Shown here: one piece after another, positions 21,741-36,088 of the stretch | Layout of the letters: every line of letters starts with the position of its first letter | Numbering within the stretch: position 1 is the first letter of the stretch | From: Niebla homalea | Lineage: Eukaryota; Ascomycota; Lecanoromycetes; Lecanorales; Ramalinaceae | DNA length: 64,000 nucleotides | Reading direction: 5' to 3' | Assembly: GCA_019925105.1 (NCBI GenBank) | Contig: JAHGAU010000019.1 | Location: 620,001-684,000, forward strand | The notes under the pieces: model-generated | The model's input: the letters and a program-made list of their open reading frames with translations, nothing else | Database searches by the model: none | What the model was told of the DNA's origin: nothing | Program-made: the position numbers and the translations under genes

Positions 21741-23943
21741 CTTTAAATTTCTTTACCTTTAATTTTTCGTTAATACTTAATTTATATATTTTATTCCTTA
21801 AACTTATTACTTTAAATTATACTTAAAGAGGTTAATAAAAATAAATCCGCTTTAAAATTAAATATATCTTAAATCTGAAAAAGGATACCGTCTTAAAGTT
21901 AAATTATTTAAATTAATAAAAATATTATTCTTTTATTAATTTAAAGAGTTATAAACTAAAATATTAACGTTACTTAAAGTAAAATATAATATTATATATA
22001 TTAATAAGATATCCTTTAAATTATTATTATTATTATTATTGTTATTATTATTATTATCGTTATCGTTAATATATTTTATAATTATATTTACGTTATATAT
22101 TCGTTTCTTTTATTTTTTATCCTTTTAATCCTTAACATTTTTATTATTAACGTTTAATTCTGTATTTAATTAACCTAACTCGTTTTCTCTTTATTTATAA
22201 TAATAAATTAATATTTTTACGCAAAAATTAAAAAAAATAAAGTATTTTTAATTCCTATAATAACGCTTAATAATAAAAAAGCAATATTTATATTTAACGC
22301 CGGCGGAAGCGTTATAAAAGATATATTAAATTACTTATAATAAAATAGATAACATATAAAATAAGTACTTTTATGAAGTTAAGATTTTATTATTTATTTT
22401 AAATAATAACGTTATTTTATTTTAATAAGTTTAATAAGTATAAAGATAAATATAAATTTATTATTATTCTTATATTATTAAAGTTTATTAATAATAGGAT
22501 TATTTAATAAGCTTTTTTCATTTAATAAAGTATTTAAGTCCTTTATAGTTTACGTTTATTTATTTAATTTTTAATTCGTTAATAAGTTGAAATAAAAGCG
22601 TAAAACGTACTTATTAAAGGTTTCATAAAAGGTAACCTAATAAACTTCCGTTTATAAAGTCTTACTTATTATTATATATTAATTTTAACCTTTAAAAACC
22701 TTATTATTACCTTATAAAAATAATAGAGCCGTTTATTTATAGAGCGAGTTAATTTAAGCTTTAGGTTTTATTATAGTATTTAATTAACTTAATATACGTT
22801 ATATTTAACCCTTAAATAAACTCCTTCTTTTAAGTAACTTATTTATATTATAGATAATTATTTTACTTTTTAATATAATTAAAAAGCTTACTATATATTA
22901 TAAAAATAAAATAAAAAGTTAACAATTTAATAATATTTATTACTTTAATAACTTTATAAAATAATTAAATTAATTCCATTAAGTATTTAATATGGCTTTA
23001 TTCTTTAAAGTTAAGTTTTAAAAACTTATTTTTTCCCTTATTTTTCTTAAAAACGTATTAATATCTTTATAAAGTATTAAGGTATAGGTTATTATATAAA
23101 AAGATAAGTCTTAATAAATCGTTATATCTTAAAATAACTTTAAAAATATTTCTTTACGCTTTTTACTTTAATTTAAAATCAAGGGATTTATAATATTATA
23201 AGTATTAATTCTTCTTTATTTAAACGATTATAAAGGTTTCTTTATGCTTTTTATTAACGTTAATATAAACTGTAGTTTTTTGAATATATAATTTATTAAA
23301 TAAATATAAAGACTATTAAAAGTTTATCTTATTTTTATTGATATCTTAAAGATATTTATAGCTTAACCGTTAATTAATTCAATTTATTCTTTATTAAATC
23401 AATATTTTGTATTATTATTTATTATATTACCTTTAAGGTAACTTAAGAAAGCTTTAAGTAAAAGCTAAATAATATAAATTAAATATAATAAATATTCTGT
23501 TTTCTATTACATTTTTATAATAATAATAAACGAATTTTAATACGTTTTAGTTTTTTCACGTAATATAGCCGTTATAATATTATCATTATTTATATTATTA
23601 ATAATAACGGTTAAAATACGATCCTTTAACTTATAGTTCTTAATTATTTTTATTATCATAAATATAAGCCGTTTATTATTATAAATACTTTTTATATATT
23701 TAAAGTTAAATAATGTATTATAATACTCTGAATTTTAATTAATTTAATATATTATAATCGTTATATAAGACTATTTATTATTAGCGGATTAATTATTCAT
23801 GGCTAATAAAACCTTATTACCGTTATTAAAAAGATTTTTTAATAAGAATAACTTAATCTCTTTTAGTCGTTTTATTATATAATTCTTAATCGTTATTAAG
23901 GATAATAATATACGGTTTTAATTAAGATAAATAAAAAGTTAAT
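21741..23943. other. RIP-degraded body of the 20-kb element, left part
   Basis: AT-rich, stops in all frames, a (TTA)n stretch near 22021-22060. No protein family recognised on either strand. Confidence 0.45.
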
Positions 23944-23955
23944 ACGTCTTAATAT

Positions 23956-24344
23956 TGATTGATTGATTTATTTATACTACGGATTTAGCTAAGCTAGTTC
24001 CGGCGTTCCTTAATACGCGGCCTTTTAACCTTTTTAATAACCGTAAAAACCTGATACTTATAACGTTAAGGTGAAAAAACAGTATCCATTAAACCTTTAC
24101 TTATTACCCCTTAAAGTAGAAAACATTAACGGTTATTTAAGGGGTAACGATTAATTTATATAACTCTTACGTTTTAACTTTATTAAGGAAATCCATAATA
24201 TTACGACCTTATTATTATAGGGGTTGCCCCCGGACCTATAGCTCTTCCGTATTTTCACCAATTTACCCAATACCAACATCAGGTTGCACCCTCGAATGCC
24301 CTCACCGGTATGTGTGCCTTCTACCCCTCCGCCATCATCGCTGC
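23956..24344 (-). mobile_element. 5'-truncated LINE fragment, partly un-RIPped
   Basis: Flanked by a 12-bp duplication ACGTCTTAATAT (23944-23955 and 24345-24356). The left end has the LINE 3' tail (TTGATTGATTGATT, ACGGATTTAGCTAAGC, GGCGTTCCTTAATACGCGG). From about 24225 the sequence has normal composition (GCCCCCGGACC, TGCACCCTCGAATGCC, CCGCCATCATCGCTGC) and lines up with AT-rich sequence at the same distance in the full-length copies, so it preserves the family's pre-RIP sequence. Confidence 0.75.
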
Positions 24345-24356
24345 ACGTCTTAATAT

Positions 24357-27300
24357 ACTTAATAATAATAAATAATAAAGGAATAATAATAATTTATTAT
24401 TGTAATTATTTTAAGAAATCTTCTTATATTAAAATTTTTATTATGAAGTAAAAGTTTTACTTATTAATTAATAAAATTCTATAAAATTAATTAAAAAAAG
24501 ATTTATAATTATTTTTATAATAATTTGATTAAAAAAGAGATTTAATTACCTTATTAATTATATTAATTTAAGTTAATATTTATCTTAAGTTCTTAATATG
24601 ATCAACTTTTTTATAGTTTTTAATCTTTATATAATTTTTTTTTTAATATTTGATTTTTTTCGGGTATTATAAACCTTTATTACATCTCTTATATATAAGA
24701 CAAGGTAATCCTATATTATTATTGATACGTATAGTATTTTCTTTAAAGTACTTTTAAGCGTCGGACTTCTTTTTAATACCCTATATTAGGTATTCGGTTA
24801 AATATATTTATACTTATAAAGTATTTCCTTACTATATTAGAAACTTATTTTTAATAATTACTTTATATATATAATATTTAGACTTACGCTTTAATCCTAA
24901 TATTAAAAGGTTTATATAGATTAAGCTTATATTATTAAGCATATTAAAAGATATAATAATATAAGAAAATTAATTATAAATAAGGTCTTTAAATAAAGTA
25001 AAATAATAATTAAATTAAATATTTTTTTAATAATAATTAATTAATAAATATAATATTCTATTTACTATAATTAAGGTAACTATAGAAACAATATAAATAT
25101 ATAGGCTTATAATAAAATTAATAATTATCCTTTATATAAACCCTTTTGAAGAAAATAATAGGATTTAATTTAAAATCTTTATAAATAAAAAAAACCTTAA
25201 AATATAGTAAAACTATATAGGTCCCAGAAAAGTATTTTATAATTAAAAGGTAAATAAGAATACTTTATATAATTTTTATAAAGTAACCTTTAAAAGCTTA
25301 TCTTAAAAGGTTATTCTTAAAGAATTATTTTTTCTTTATTAAATTAAAGTAATTTTTATATTATATATAATAAAGGTTTATCCTTTATTTTTATTATAAT
25401 GTTTATATTACTAAGCTCCTTAATATTTATATAAAAAAATAACCTTAAAGAAAATAATTTATATTTTAAAAAGTATAATATTAAGAAATTAAAAAAGTTA
25501 TAACGGGATTACGTAAAAAATCTTTTTAAAAAATAATTTTAATATAAAGTATTATTTATAAATTAAAAATTAAATGTACGTTTTATTAATAATCCTTAAC
25601 GTTTTAATAATTAATAAAAGGTAAATACCGTATTGAATAAAATTTATTAATTTTAAAAATCTATAATATTAATAATATTAAAATTAAGCCTTAAAAAATT
25701 ACTTAAGGAAATAATCGGGAAAATAAAGGGTAAAAAAATATATAAGTTTTATTTTATAGGCTTTAAAGCGTTATAAGAAACTATAAAAACTTATCTTATT
25801 AATAAATTTTAACATAAAATAATTTATAATAAGCCTTTAATATATAATTAATCTATATATTTTAATAACCTTATTTACTTATATATATATAAAATGAGTT
25901 ATATTAATATAAAAGGATATAAAATTAATTTAAATACTTAAAAAATAAGTAACTTTTATTCGGAATTTAAATATTATTCTAAAATTTCAATTTTAATTAA
26001 TAAATTAAATTTAATAACCTTTTAAATTTATTAAATAATGAAAGATTTAACTTCTACTATAATATTACAAAAAGAAATTTTATTGAATATATTAAGATTA
26101 ATTATAATAATCTTTTTATTAATCTTAATTTTAATTTAAAAAAATTAAATTCCGCTATATTCTTTAATTAAATTTCTAGTTAAATTATAAGTTTTTTAAT
26201 TAAAAAAAAGTAATTTTATAAAAATAACATTATATTTAATTATATTCCTTAAATTAAGGATTCTTTATTAAGTTAAATATATCCTTTTTAATTAAGGTTA
26301 TAATAGAAATTATTACTTTTAAGAATTATAATTAATTTATTAATAACCATAATAATACGTTAATAATTAATAAAAATCTTATCCTTAAAGCCGTTTATAA
26401 TTAATGTTTAAACTTCTTTTATCTTTATTACGTTTATTATAAGGTCTTAATTCCACTTTTTAAAGTTATAATTTTCCTATTAAGATATATATTTAAATAA
26501 TATTACTTATTTATTTTTTTTATAATCCTTATTATATAAAAATAGCTTATAAATATAAATAACTTTATTACGTTAAACTATTTACTTTTACTTAAAGAAA
26601 TATTTATATAATAACGGTAAATCCTTATATAAACGGTTAATGTTATATTTAATTAATATAATAATAATTATAAAACTTTAATTCTAATATATTTCCTTAA
26701 AAATGCGTATAAAAGTTAAAAAATCAGGTATTTAATTTATTTATAATCTTTATATCTTATATTATATAGATTTAATAAAGTTATATTATAAACGTTTAAT
26801 TCCTTCAAATTAAATTATTTTATAGTTATATAATTAAGTATTTTATACTTTAATTACGTTTATTTAAAGCTTTTTAATATTAAGCTTATTTAAATTAATT
26901 TTCTTAATTTCCGTTTATATTAAAGCGTTATAAATCTTAAGTTTACTAAAATTAAATTAATTTTATATATATTATAATAAAGGCTTATATTTATTTTTAC
27001 TTATTATGACTCAAATCCTCTTATAAAGGAAGATTTTTTTTTTAACTTTAACTTTCGCGTTTTATTTAATTTAAAACCGTTATTTAAGGTAAAAACGTTA
27101 ATGAATTAATTATTAAGAATATTAAGAATTATAAACGTAATAAATATAAAGATAATTATATTAATATACCGGTTATTTATAATATTCTTCCTGGTTTATA
27201 CCTTTAATAGAATCCGGTCTTTAATAATAACCTTTTTTTATTTATTAATTTTCTTTAATTTAAATAAATAATAACTTAAAGCGGTCTAATTTATATACTT

Positions 27301-28340
27301 TACCTTTTTTAATTATTATTTTAAAGGATAAAATTGGGTAATATAATTACGTAATTTTATTATATTTAAGTTTTATAAACATTTTTCTTCTATTTTACGT
27401 TTCTTTTACGGATTAAGCTTTTTATTACGTAACTTATAAAGTAAGTTATCTTAAAGAATAATATCGTTAATTACAAAAGATTTATCCTTTAAATAATTAA
27501 TATATACAAAAAAAAAAAGCGTTTAAGCTTTAAACTTTTAAAGCTTTTTATTTATAATAGTTATTTTCTTTAAATCTTATTTTAAGTAAGAAATCTATAA
27601 AAAAGTTCTTAAGGTTCTTAATATAATTTATAATTATAAGGCTTAAAACGATAATATTATAAGAATATTAAAATAAAAGATTACTTAATAAGTTACTTAA
27701 TAATAGAAAAAGAAAATAAAAAATTAAGAATTTAAAATTAAGAATCTTAATAAGTATATTAATAAATAAAATATACGTTAAACTTAATTTCTTAAAATTT
27801 CTGAGGTTAAATTTTAAGGTTAAGAATTTATAAAAAATTATATTTTGATTATTATAGAGATTAATATAAATAATCCGGTTATAAATTAAAATATTAATAT
27901 TATTAAAATAATATATATTACGTATATTGTTGAATTTTTAAAGTATTTTAAAACCTTTTTTTTAAGTTGATTAAAATTAAGGTTAACGTTATATAAGCCC
28001 CGTAAGAATTAAATAATATTATATTTAATAGCTTTAATTATTAAAAAAATGGATAAAAAGGTTATTAATTAAAATATTAAGTAATAACGAGATAATACTT
28101 ATTACTTTATATTATCTGACTTTTTTTTTTAAGTGAATTTAAAGTATTTACTTTTTTAACCTTAGGCTTAAATAAATATTAATCTTAACGGTATTAAGAT
28201 TCACTATAAATCTATATTAATTAATAGTTTTACCTTAAGAATCTTTTACTTTATACTTAATTATATTTATATTTTATACTTGTTTAATATCTATTTTTTA
28301 TATCCTTTTCATGAGTAAATAATTAATAAATATTACTTTT
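24357..28340. other. RIP-degraded body of the 20-kb element, central part
   Basis: 4 kb of AT-rich DNA with no open frame of 60 codons and no recognised repeat ends. Nothing can be assigned by eye. Confidence 0.45.
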
Positions 28341-28383
28341 ATATTATTATATAGATTAAATTAAATTAGGAAAAATTTTTGGG

Positions 28384-30265
28384 ATGGCGACGAACAAAGG
28401 GACCCCAGAGGTCCAAAACGATACGTATACGTATAGCTCTCGTAATAATAAAGAAAGTATATTAAGTACGATAAGTAGAAGTAATATAATGGTTAAGAAT
28501 AAGGTAATAAACGGGTAACTAACCTATATTAATAAAAACGGCAACGACGTATACGGGTAATATAATAATAATAAGCCGGATAACGCTTAAAATTAATAAG
28601 GAAATTAAGGTTAATAAAATATATATATTAAAGCGTATAAAATATATAATAATAATACGGAAATAATAAGTAAATAAAGGGGTAAAAAGGCCGGTACGAT
28701 ATTAATAACGAAAAATACGGGCGGGAGGAAAAAATAAAAAGACTATAATAAAAGTATTATTAAGGATATATAAAGGAAATAAAATTAATAAAAAGGATAA
28801 AACTTTAAGGGATTAAAGATAAAAACCGGAAACGGTATATTGCTTAATAAATAAGGGTAAAAAAGTGGTAAAGGAGGCAATAAAGGCTTTAAAAGGATTC
28901 TTTACGATAAAGTAAAAAAATATTACGTTAAAGACTTAATTAATACTATAGATTAAATTAAAAAGCATAAAGGACTTTTATATAAAGATAAAAGTAAAGT
29001 TAAAGGAAACGGAGTATTTATAAAGCTTTTAAAAAACGGGAATAAGGACGTTAATAAAAAATAAAAACGGCAGCTTAAGGTTAAAAGTATAAAGTAAGGA
29101 TATAAAAACAATAACCTTTTAAGTAAAAAAGAGCTAGGCGATAAAAGTAATAAAGGGGGCATTTATAATAGAAAATAAAGGGATAATAAAGAAAAAAGCA
29201 ACCGTATTAAAAAAGGCGAAAATAATAATAATCCGCTTATTTAATAATGAGAAAAACGTAATTACGGAAATAAACCCGTTATAATTAATAAAGGATTTTA
29301 AGGTAACGACGGAATTATTAATAAAATAAATTATTATAATATATAAACTATAAAATAAAAATATCCTTTTTAATATAGTATTTTTAAAAATAAAAAAAAA
29401 CTTAAAAAAATTTAAAGCTTAAATTAATAAAAAGAATATAAATTAATAAAAATTTTAAAATAATTATTTACCATTATAATAAATAAGATATATTTATTAT
29501 ATTTTATAAAAGTTAAAAAAGAAACCACGTTAAAAATTATAAAAAAAAAAAAGAATACGGTTCTTTATTTAAAACTTAAAATCATTAACTATAAACTTCC
29601 TCCAATAATAAGGAGATTTAATTCCTTAAAATACGTAAAAAAATACTTTATTATTATATTAAATATAACGTTAATAAAGATATATAATAACGTTTTAAAT
29701 AAAAGGATTATTAAAAAAGATTTCTTAAAATAACCTAATTATAAAATAAAACGGCGGATATTTATTAATATTTTAAGTATTAAAATTATAAATATATTAT
29801 TATAAAATACTTTAATATTATAAAATATACGGTTTACGTTAAGGATTATAATACTTATAAGTATATAAAGTTAATAATTAAAAAACTTATAAAAAATACG
29901 TTTAAATACGTTATATATAATAAGGAAGAATATTTAATATAGGATTTTAAATATATAATAAAAATTAAAGAGATTAAACGTAAAAAGACCCGGATAATTA
30001 TGAAAATTTAACGGTATAATATATATAAAACTGGTTTAACGGGTTAATTAAAGGTAACTTTAAAACGTAAATTTAATTAATTAAATAATAAAAAATAAAT
30101 AATAATAATAAATAAAATAAAGAAAAGGAAGCTCTTTATAATTTTAACTTTAAAGGCCGGCCGTTTTACGTCTTTAATAATAATTAAGAAGGTATTAAGT
30201 TAAAAAACGTTTAACTTTAATAAAAAGTCCGTAATTTAAACGGGTATAAATAAAGGAGCTTTTAT
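28384..30265 (+). pseudogene. LINE ORF1 remnant
   Basis: It opens with MATNKGTPEVQNDTYTYSSR and is soon broken by stops. Its place before RT and after a short leader is that of a LINE first ORF (RNA-binding). The minus-strand frame at 28953-29162 inside it is a shadow. Confidence 0.55.
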
Positions 30266-33200
30266 TGATTGATTGATTGATTGATTTATACTACGGGTCT
30301 AGTTAAGTTAATTCCGGCGTTCCTTAATACGCGGCCTTTTAACCTTATTAATAACCGTAAAAACCTGATACTTATAACGTTAAGGCAAAAACCGGCATTT
30401 ATTAGGCCTCCACCCTTTATCCTTTAAGGTAAAGGATATTAACGGCCGTCCAGAAAGTAATAATTTATTTATATACTTTTTATATTTTAATTCTTTTAAG
30501 AAAATCCGTAATATTATAACCGTATCCTTATAAAGGTTATTTTTAAGCTCGTTATTCTTCCGCTCCTTTATATATTTATATTACTTTAATTTTATATAAT
30601 ATTTTTAAATATCTTTATTAATATTTATACGCTTAATATATATTTTTCTTATATTATTATCGTTATTAATTTTTTAAGGATTTTTAGTAAGCGTTTATTA
30701 TTATATTTTTATAGTTATAAAAGATACTTTCCGGTTTATATAATTAACGTAACCGGTTTCCGCTCCTCCTTTTCTTCCTTAGCCGGTAATAAGCCTTCTT
30801 TATAAGGTCTTTAATAACCTTATTTATTTTTATAACGAAGTTAAACTATAATAATAATCCGGTAAATATTATAAATTTAATAGTTACCCGGATACCCCGC
30901 TTTATAAATAATATTTAACGATAATTATAAATATTAATTTTTACGATAAATTTTAACTTAATTTTTATAAATAAGGGATAAGAAATAAGGACGTATATAG
31001 TATTTTACTTTTTTATCCGTATTTATATCCGGCGTTTATCCAACCCCGGTATATATAGTAAATAAAAAGTAAGTTAAACCGTTTTTATCCATCCGGAGTT
31101 AAATCGTTAATACGCTATTATTTTTCCTTATAATATTATAATAACGGAAATACTTATTAATAATCTTTTTATTATTAAGGGTTAAATAATAATAACTTTA
31201 AGGTATAAAGTCTTTATACCTCCGTTAATGCTTAATTTACTTTATTGTAACTTATAAGGTAATTATTATAGCTTTTATTTTTTAAATCCCCTTAATCTCA
31301 GTCTTTCTTACGTTTAGCGGGAATTCGTACCCGCTTAAGCTAGTTTCCGGGATACTGATAAGGTTAACCTTTTTCTCCGTTTATTTTTACTTTATCTTAA
31401 TAAAAAAGGAGATAAATATTTTTAATTTATTCTTTTTAACTTTAAGCTTATTAAGATTCTGGCGGATCCGCTTATTTCTTATTATTATAATTAAGTATAT
31501 ATATCTTTTCAGTTTTATTTAAATAACTATTTAATTTAATAAAACCTCGATTGGCGGTAGAAAGATTTTAAACTTTAATACCGGGATAAAGGTTACTTTA
31601 TAGATATTATTAATTACTTTTAAATACCGATTCTAGACTTTCTATAATATTTAAATAAACTTTTTTTATATCCCAGAGTACTTTTAAGTATATATTAAAT
31701 AACCGTAATATATATTATAATTAACTTTATTATAACTTAATAAATAGTCCGGGCCTTTTATAACGTAGTTTTCCATATTAATACGGCGAAATAAGTAAAA
31801 CTTTTTTCCTATAAAGTTATTTTCTTTTAAATTTTTCTTATATAGTCTTTTTAATTGAATTTCTTATTTATTTAAAAATTAAAAACTTTAATATTAATAC
31901 CCGGCTTTATTATAACTTTATTTAAATTTATTATAACTATTATATTATATAACCTTAAGCTCTTAATTATATAGATAAGTTTATATTTATACGGTATAAA
32001 TTGGGCCCCATAAGTTCTTATTTATTAAAGATAAACTTTATAAACTTATTTTAATTTTAAATAGTTTATACGTATAAAAGTATTATAAGTTAAAAAGTAA
32101 ATATTATTAATAAAGTTTTTAATTTAGACCTTTTATTTTAATTTAATGAGCTCTTTAATTAATAAACCGTTAAAGAATAGGAATAATATAGAAGAAATAA
32201 ATAATCTTTAAGGAATCCCCGTTATAGTAAGCTTTATTAAGTTTATCTTTTATCCTAAGTTAATTAATATGGCTTAATTACTTAAAAAACTCTTTATTTA
32301 CTTAATTAAAAAGGGTAATATCCTTTTTTTCTTTAAGTTATATAATAACCTTTAATAATTTACTTTATTAAAAGTACCTATAATATCGAGAAAAAGAAAA
32401 TTTATAATATATTTCTTCCCGTAACCTTATACCGTATATATGCCGTCGATTAATTTTTTAAGGGCTATTTCTATTAACCGATTTCTTTTTATTTTTATTT
32501 ATTAATCGGAAAAAAAGTCCATAATTCTTTATATAATTATTAAGGATCCTCGTTATTATTATCTTTAAGGCCTTCTTTAACGTATATAGGAGTATAATAA
32601 ATTTATAAGACTTTATTTTAGAGTAATCCGGCTTAATAAACTTTTTAAGGATAATTATCTTTATTTCCTTAAATTTACGTAGGTAATAATTAAAGTTAAG
32701 ATATACTTAAAAAAGGTAAATAAAGACCTTTTTAAAAGGCAAGATTACTATTATTAAGAATTTATTAAGAATCTTATTTAATTTTAAGGCTTTATCCTTC
32801 TTCGGTCTATTAATTACTTTAATTATTATATCTTATATTATTACCTTATTTATTAATATAAGGTCAGGATATAAAGTACCGTTAATATTATTTAAATTAG
32901 TTTTTAATGGAAAGGGGAAAAATGCTTTTTTAAGGACCTTAATTTTACCGTTAAAGGTATTAATTAATATATTATTGGGTCTTTTAAGGGGCGGGAATTT
33001 AAGGATAAACTTTAATTTCCTATTTTATTCTTTATTATACTTCGTTAACTTCTAAATATTATAAAATAAAATTATTAAGTTATATATTATAAATTAAAAA
33101 TATATTTACTTAATTTTCTTAATAATCCTCTTTTTTTCCTTTTAAATAACTTTTAATTAATTAAGTATTTCTTAATTCCTATACTTAAAGGTTTATTTAA

Positions 33201-36075
33201 TTAACCTTTTCACTTTTATAATATCGGTTATATATTTTTTATTTTAATAGGTTTTAATTTTTTAAGAAAGTTTTATTATTAGGATAATCTTATTAATTAC
33301 TTTATTTAATACCTTTATTATTCACTTTATAAAGAAATCGATCCGGTTTTTATTATCCAATTAAAGGAAGTCCGTAAATTATATTATTATTTCCCCCGTT
33401 TTTATATAAATCTTTATTTCCTTAACCGTCTTTTACGTCCTTTTTACCGGTAATAATATAGACGTATTAATAATTTAATTTAAAGTTATTTATATTAATA
33501 TATAATCCGAATTATATTTTAAGTCCTTTTATAGTTTATATATTATAACCGTATTAATAATCCTTTCCGTATTAAAGGTTAAATTAATCGTTATTTTAAA
33601 CTTATGACTTTCTTACGTAATAATCCCTTATAATATTAATAATAAGAAATTAACTTAAGCGGTAATTAATAATAGATTATTTAATTTAGCGTAATTTATT
33701 ATATACTTTTCTTTATTTTATATATAATAATATAAGTTAAAGTCTTTAAATAATATATATTTACTTAAAGTAATTAAGACCTCTTTAAGTAATAATATTA
33801 TAAAAGGTCCTTTTTTATTAACCGGTAGCGGATTATATACGTTATAAATATTAAAATCGTTTTTAAGTCCTTTTTTTTTTATAATATAGAATATATAAAG
33901 ATTTCTATTATAATAAATAATATCTTAATTATTTACGTTAAGCCACTTATTTATAAAAAGTATATTCTAATTATCTTATTTCCCTTAAAGGTTAAATAAA
34001 ATCTTTTTCTTAGGTTAATAAATAAATATATATATAAGTTATATAATAATTCTTATATTATTATAACGTCGACGTCTTTAACTTCTTTAAACTTAAATAT
34101 TAATATTATAATTTTAATTCTTTTATTACGGACGTTATATTATATTATTCTTAAAAACGTTAATATATTATATATTAACCTTTATAAAGGCTCCCTTTTT
34201 TATATTTATTTAAATTACGGACTTCTTATTAAAGCCGAACGTTTTTTAACTTAATACCTTCCCGGCTATTATTAAAGACGTAAAACGGCCGGCCTTTAAG
34301 GTTGGGATTATAAGGAGCTTTCTCTTTTTTACCGTTATTTATTTTTTATTGTTTAATTAATTAAGCTTACGTTTTAAGGCTACTTTTAATTAACTTATTA
34401 AATTAATTTCGTATATATTATACTATTAGATTTTCACGGTTATCCGGGTTTTCTTACGTTTAATTTCCCTAATTTTTATTATATACCTGGAATCTTATAC
34501 TAGGTATCCTTCCTTATTATACGTAATATATTTAAACGTACCCTTTATAAGCCCCTTAATTACCAGCTTTATATATTTATAGGTATTATAGCCTTTAATA
34601 TAAACTATATATTTTATAATATTAAAATATTTTATAATAATATATTTATAGCTTTAATATTTAAAATATTAATAAATATTAGCCGCCTTATTTTATAGCC
34701 AAGTTATCTTAAGAGATCCCTTTTTAGTAATCTTTTTATTTAAGACGTTATTATATATCTTTATTAACGTTACGCTTAATATAACGGTAAAGTATTTCTT
34801 TATACGTTTTAAGGAGTTAAATCTTTTTATTATTAACAGAAACTTTAATTAACGATTTTAAGCCTTAAATAAAAAACCATATTCTCTTTTTTTATATTCC
34901 TTAACGTAGTTTTTTTCTTAATTTCCTTAAAACGTAATAAGTATATTTTATTTATTATAACGATAAATAATTACTTTAAAACCTTAATTGATTTATATTT
35001 TCTTTTATTAATTTAAGCCTTAAACCTCTTTAAGTTTTCTTTCGTTTTTAAAGACGTTATATTAAGGAAAATATCTTTACTTTATAGCTTACGTATCGTA
35101 ATAATTTATTTTATTAATAGTTTTATTATTACCTTAAAAGTTTTTATTAATTATAATAAGTTTATTTTTACCGCCGTATTCCTTTTTTTATTATTAAATA
35201 AGCGGATTATTATTATTTTTATTTTCCTTAATACGGCCGCTTTTTCCTCCGTTATTTTTTTATTCTTTACCGCGGGTACCCTTTTTATTATTTTTATCGC
35301 TTAACTTTCTTTCGTTTAAGGGGCCGCCGTTTTTATATTTTCGCTTTATATATTTAATTTTAAACCGCCGTTTTTACCTTTTATTAACGTTTTTACTTTT
35401 ACCTTTTAAGAGCCCTATAGGCGCTCCGCCTCCCTTAATTTTACCTTTATTTTTATATAGAAGTTTTTACGTTTTTTAATCCAATTTATAATATCGGTTA
35501 GGTCTTTAACGTAATATCCTTCCACTCTACCGTAAAAAGTCCTTTTAAAGCCTTTACTATTTCCCCTACCGCCCTTTCGCCCTCTTTTATTTCGCGACGT
35601 ATTATCTTTGCCTTTTATTTTTAATCCTTTAAGGTCCCGTCCTTTTTATTAATTTTATTTCCTTTTTATATACCCTTAATAGTACTTTTATTATAATCTT
35701 TTTACCTTTTCCCCCCGTTTATACCCTTTATTATTAATACCGTACCGGCCTTTTTACCCCCTTATTTACCTATTACCTCCATATTATTATTATGTATTTT
35801 ACGTGCTTTAATACGTATATTCTATTAACCTTAATTCCCTTATTTATTTTAAGCGTTATCCGGCTTATTATTATTATATTATCCGTACGCGTCGCTACCG
35901 TTTCTATTAATATAAGCTACTTACCCGTTTATTACCTTATTTTTAACCATTACGTTATTTCTACTTATCGCACTTAATATACTCCCCTTATTGTCGTTAA
36001 AGCTATGCATATACGCATCGTTTTGGATCTCTGGGGTCCCTTTGTTCGTCGCCATCTTATTCCATTTAATATATT
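30266..36075 (-). mobile_element. Full-length Tad1-like LINE, minus strand, nested
   Basis: Flanked by an exact 13-bp duplication AAGGAGCTTTTAT (30253-30265 and 36076-36088), both parts being sequence of the interrupted plus-strand LINE. The 3' tail is at the left (TTGATTGATTGATTGATTGATT, 30264-30285) and the 5' head at the right (complement of ATGGCGACGAACAAAGGGACC, near 36053). Length 5.8 kb. Parts such as 31250-31380 and 35260-35760 are less mutated than the host LINE. Open frames such as 35792-35977 on the plus strand are shadows. Confidence 0.85.
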
Positions 36076-36088
36076 AAGGAGCTTTTAT

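Noticed and set aside
28953..29162. 69-codon minus-strand frame
   Set aside because: Antisense chance frame within LINE ORF1.
30264..30285. Telomere-like repeat
   Set aside because: TTGATTGATT units match the RIPped LINE tail and not TTAGGG; they occur at each LINE 3' end.
35792..35977. 61-codon plus-strand frame
   Set aside because: Antisense chance frame within the 5' end of a minus-strand LINE.
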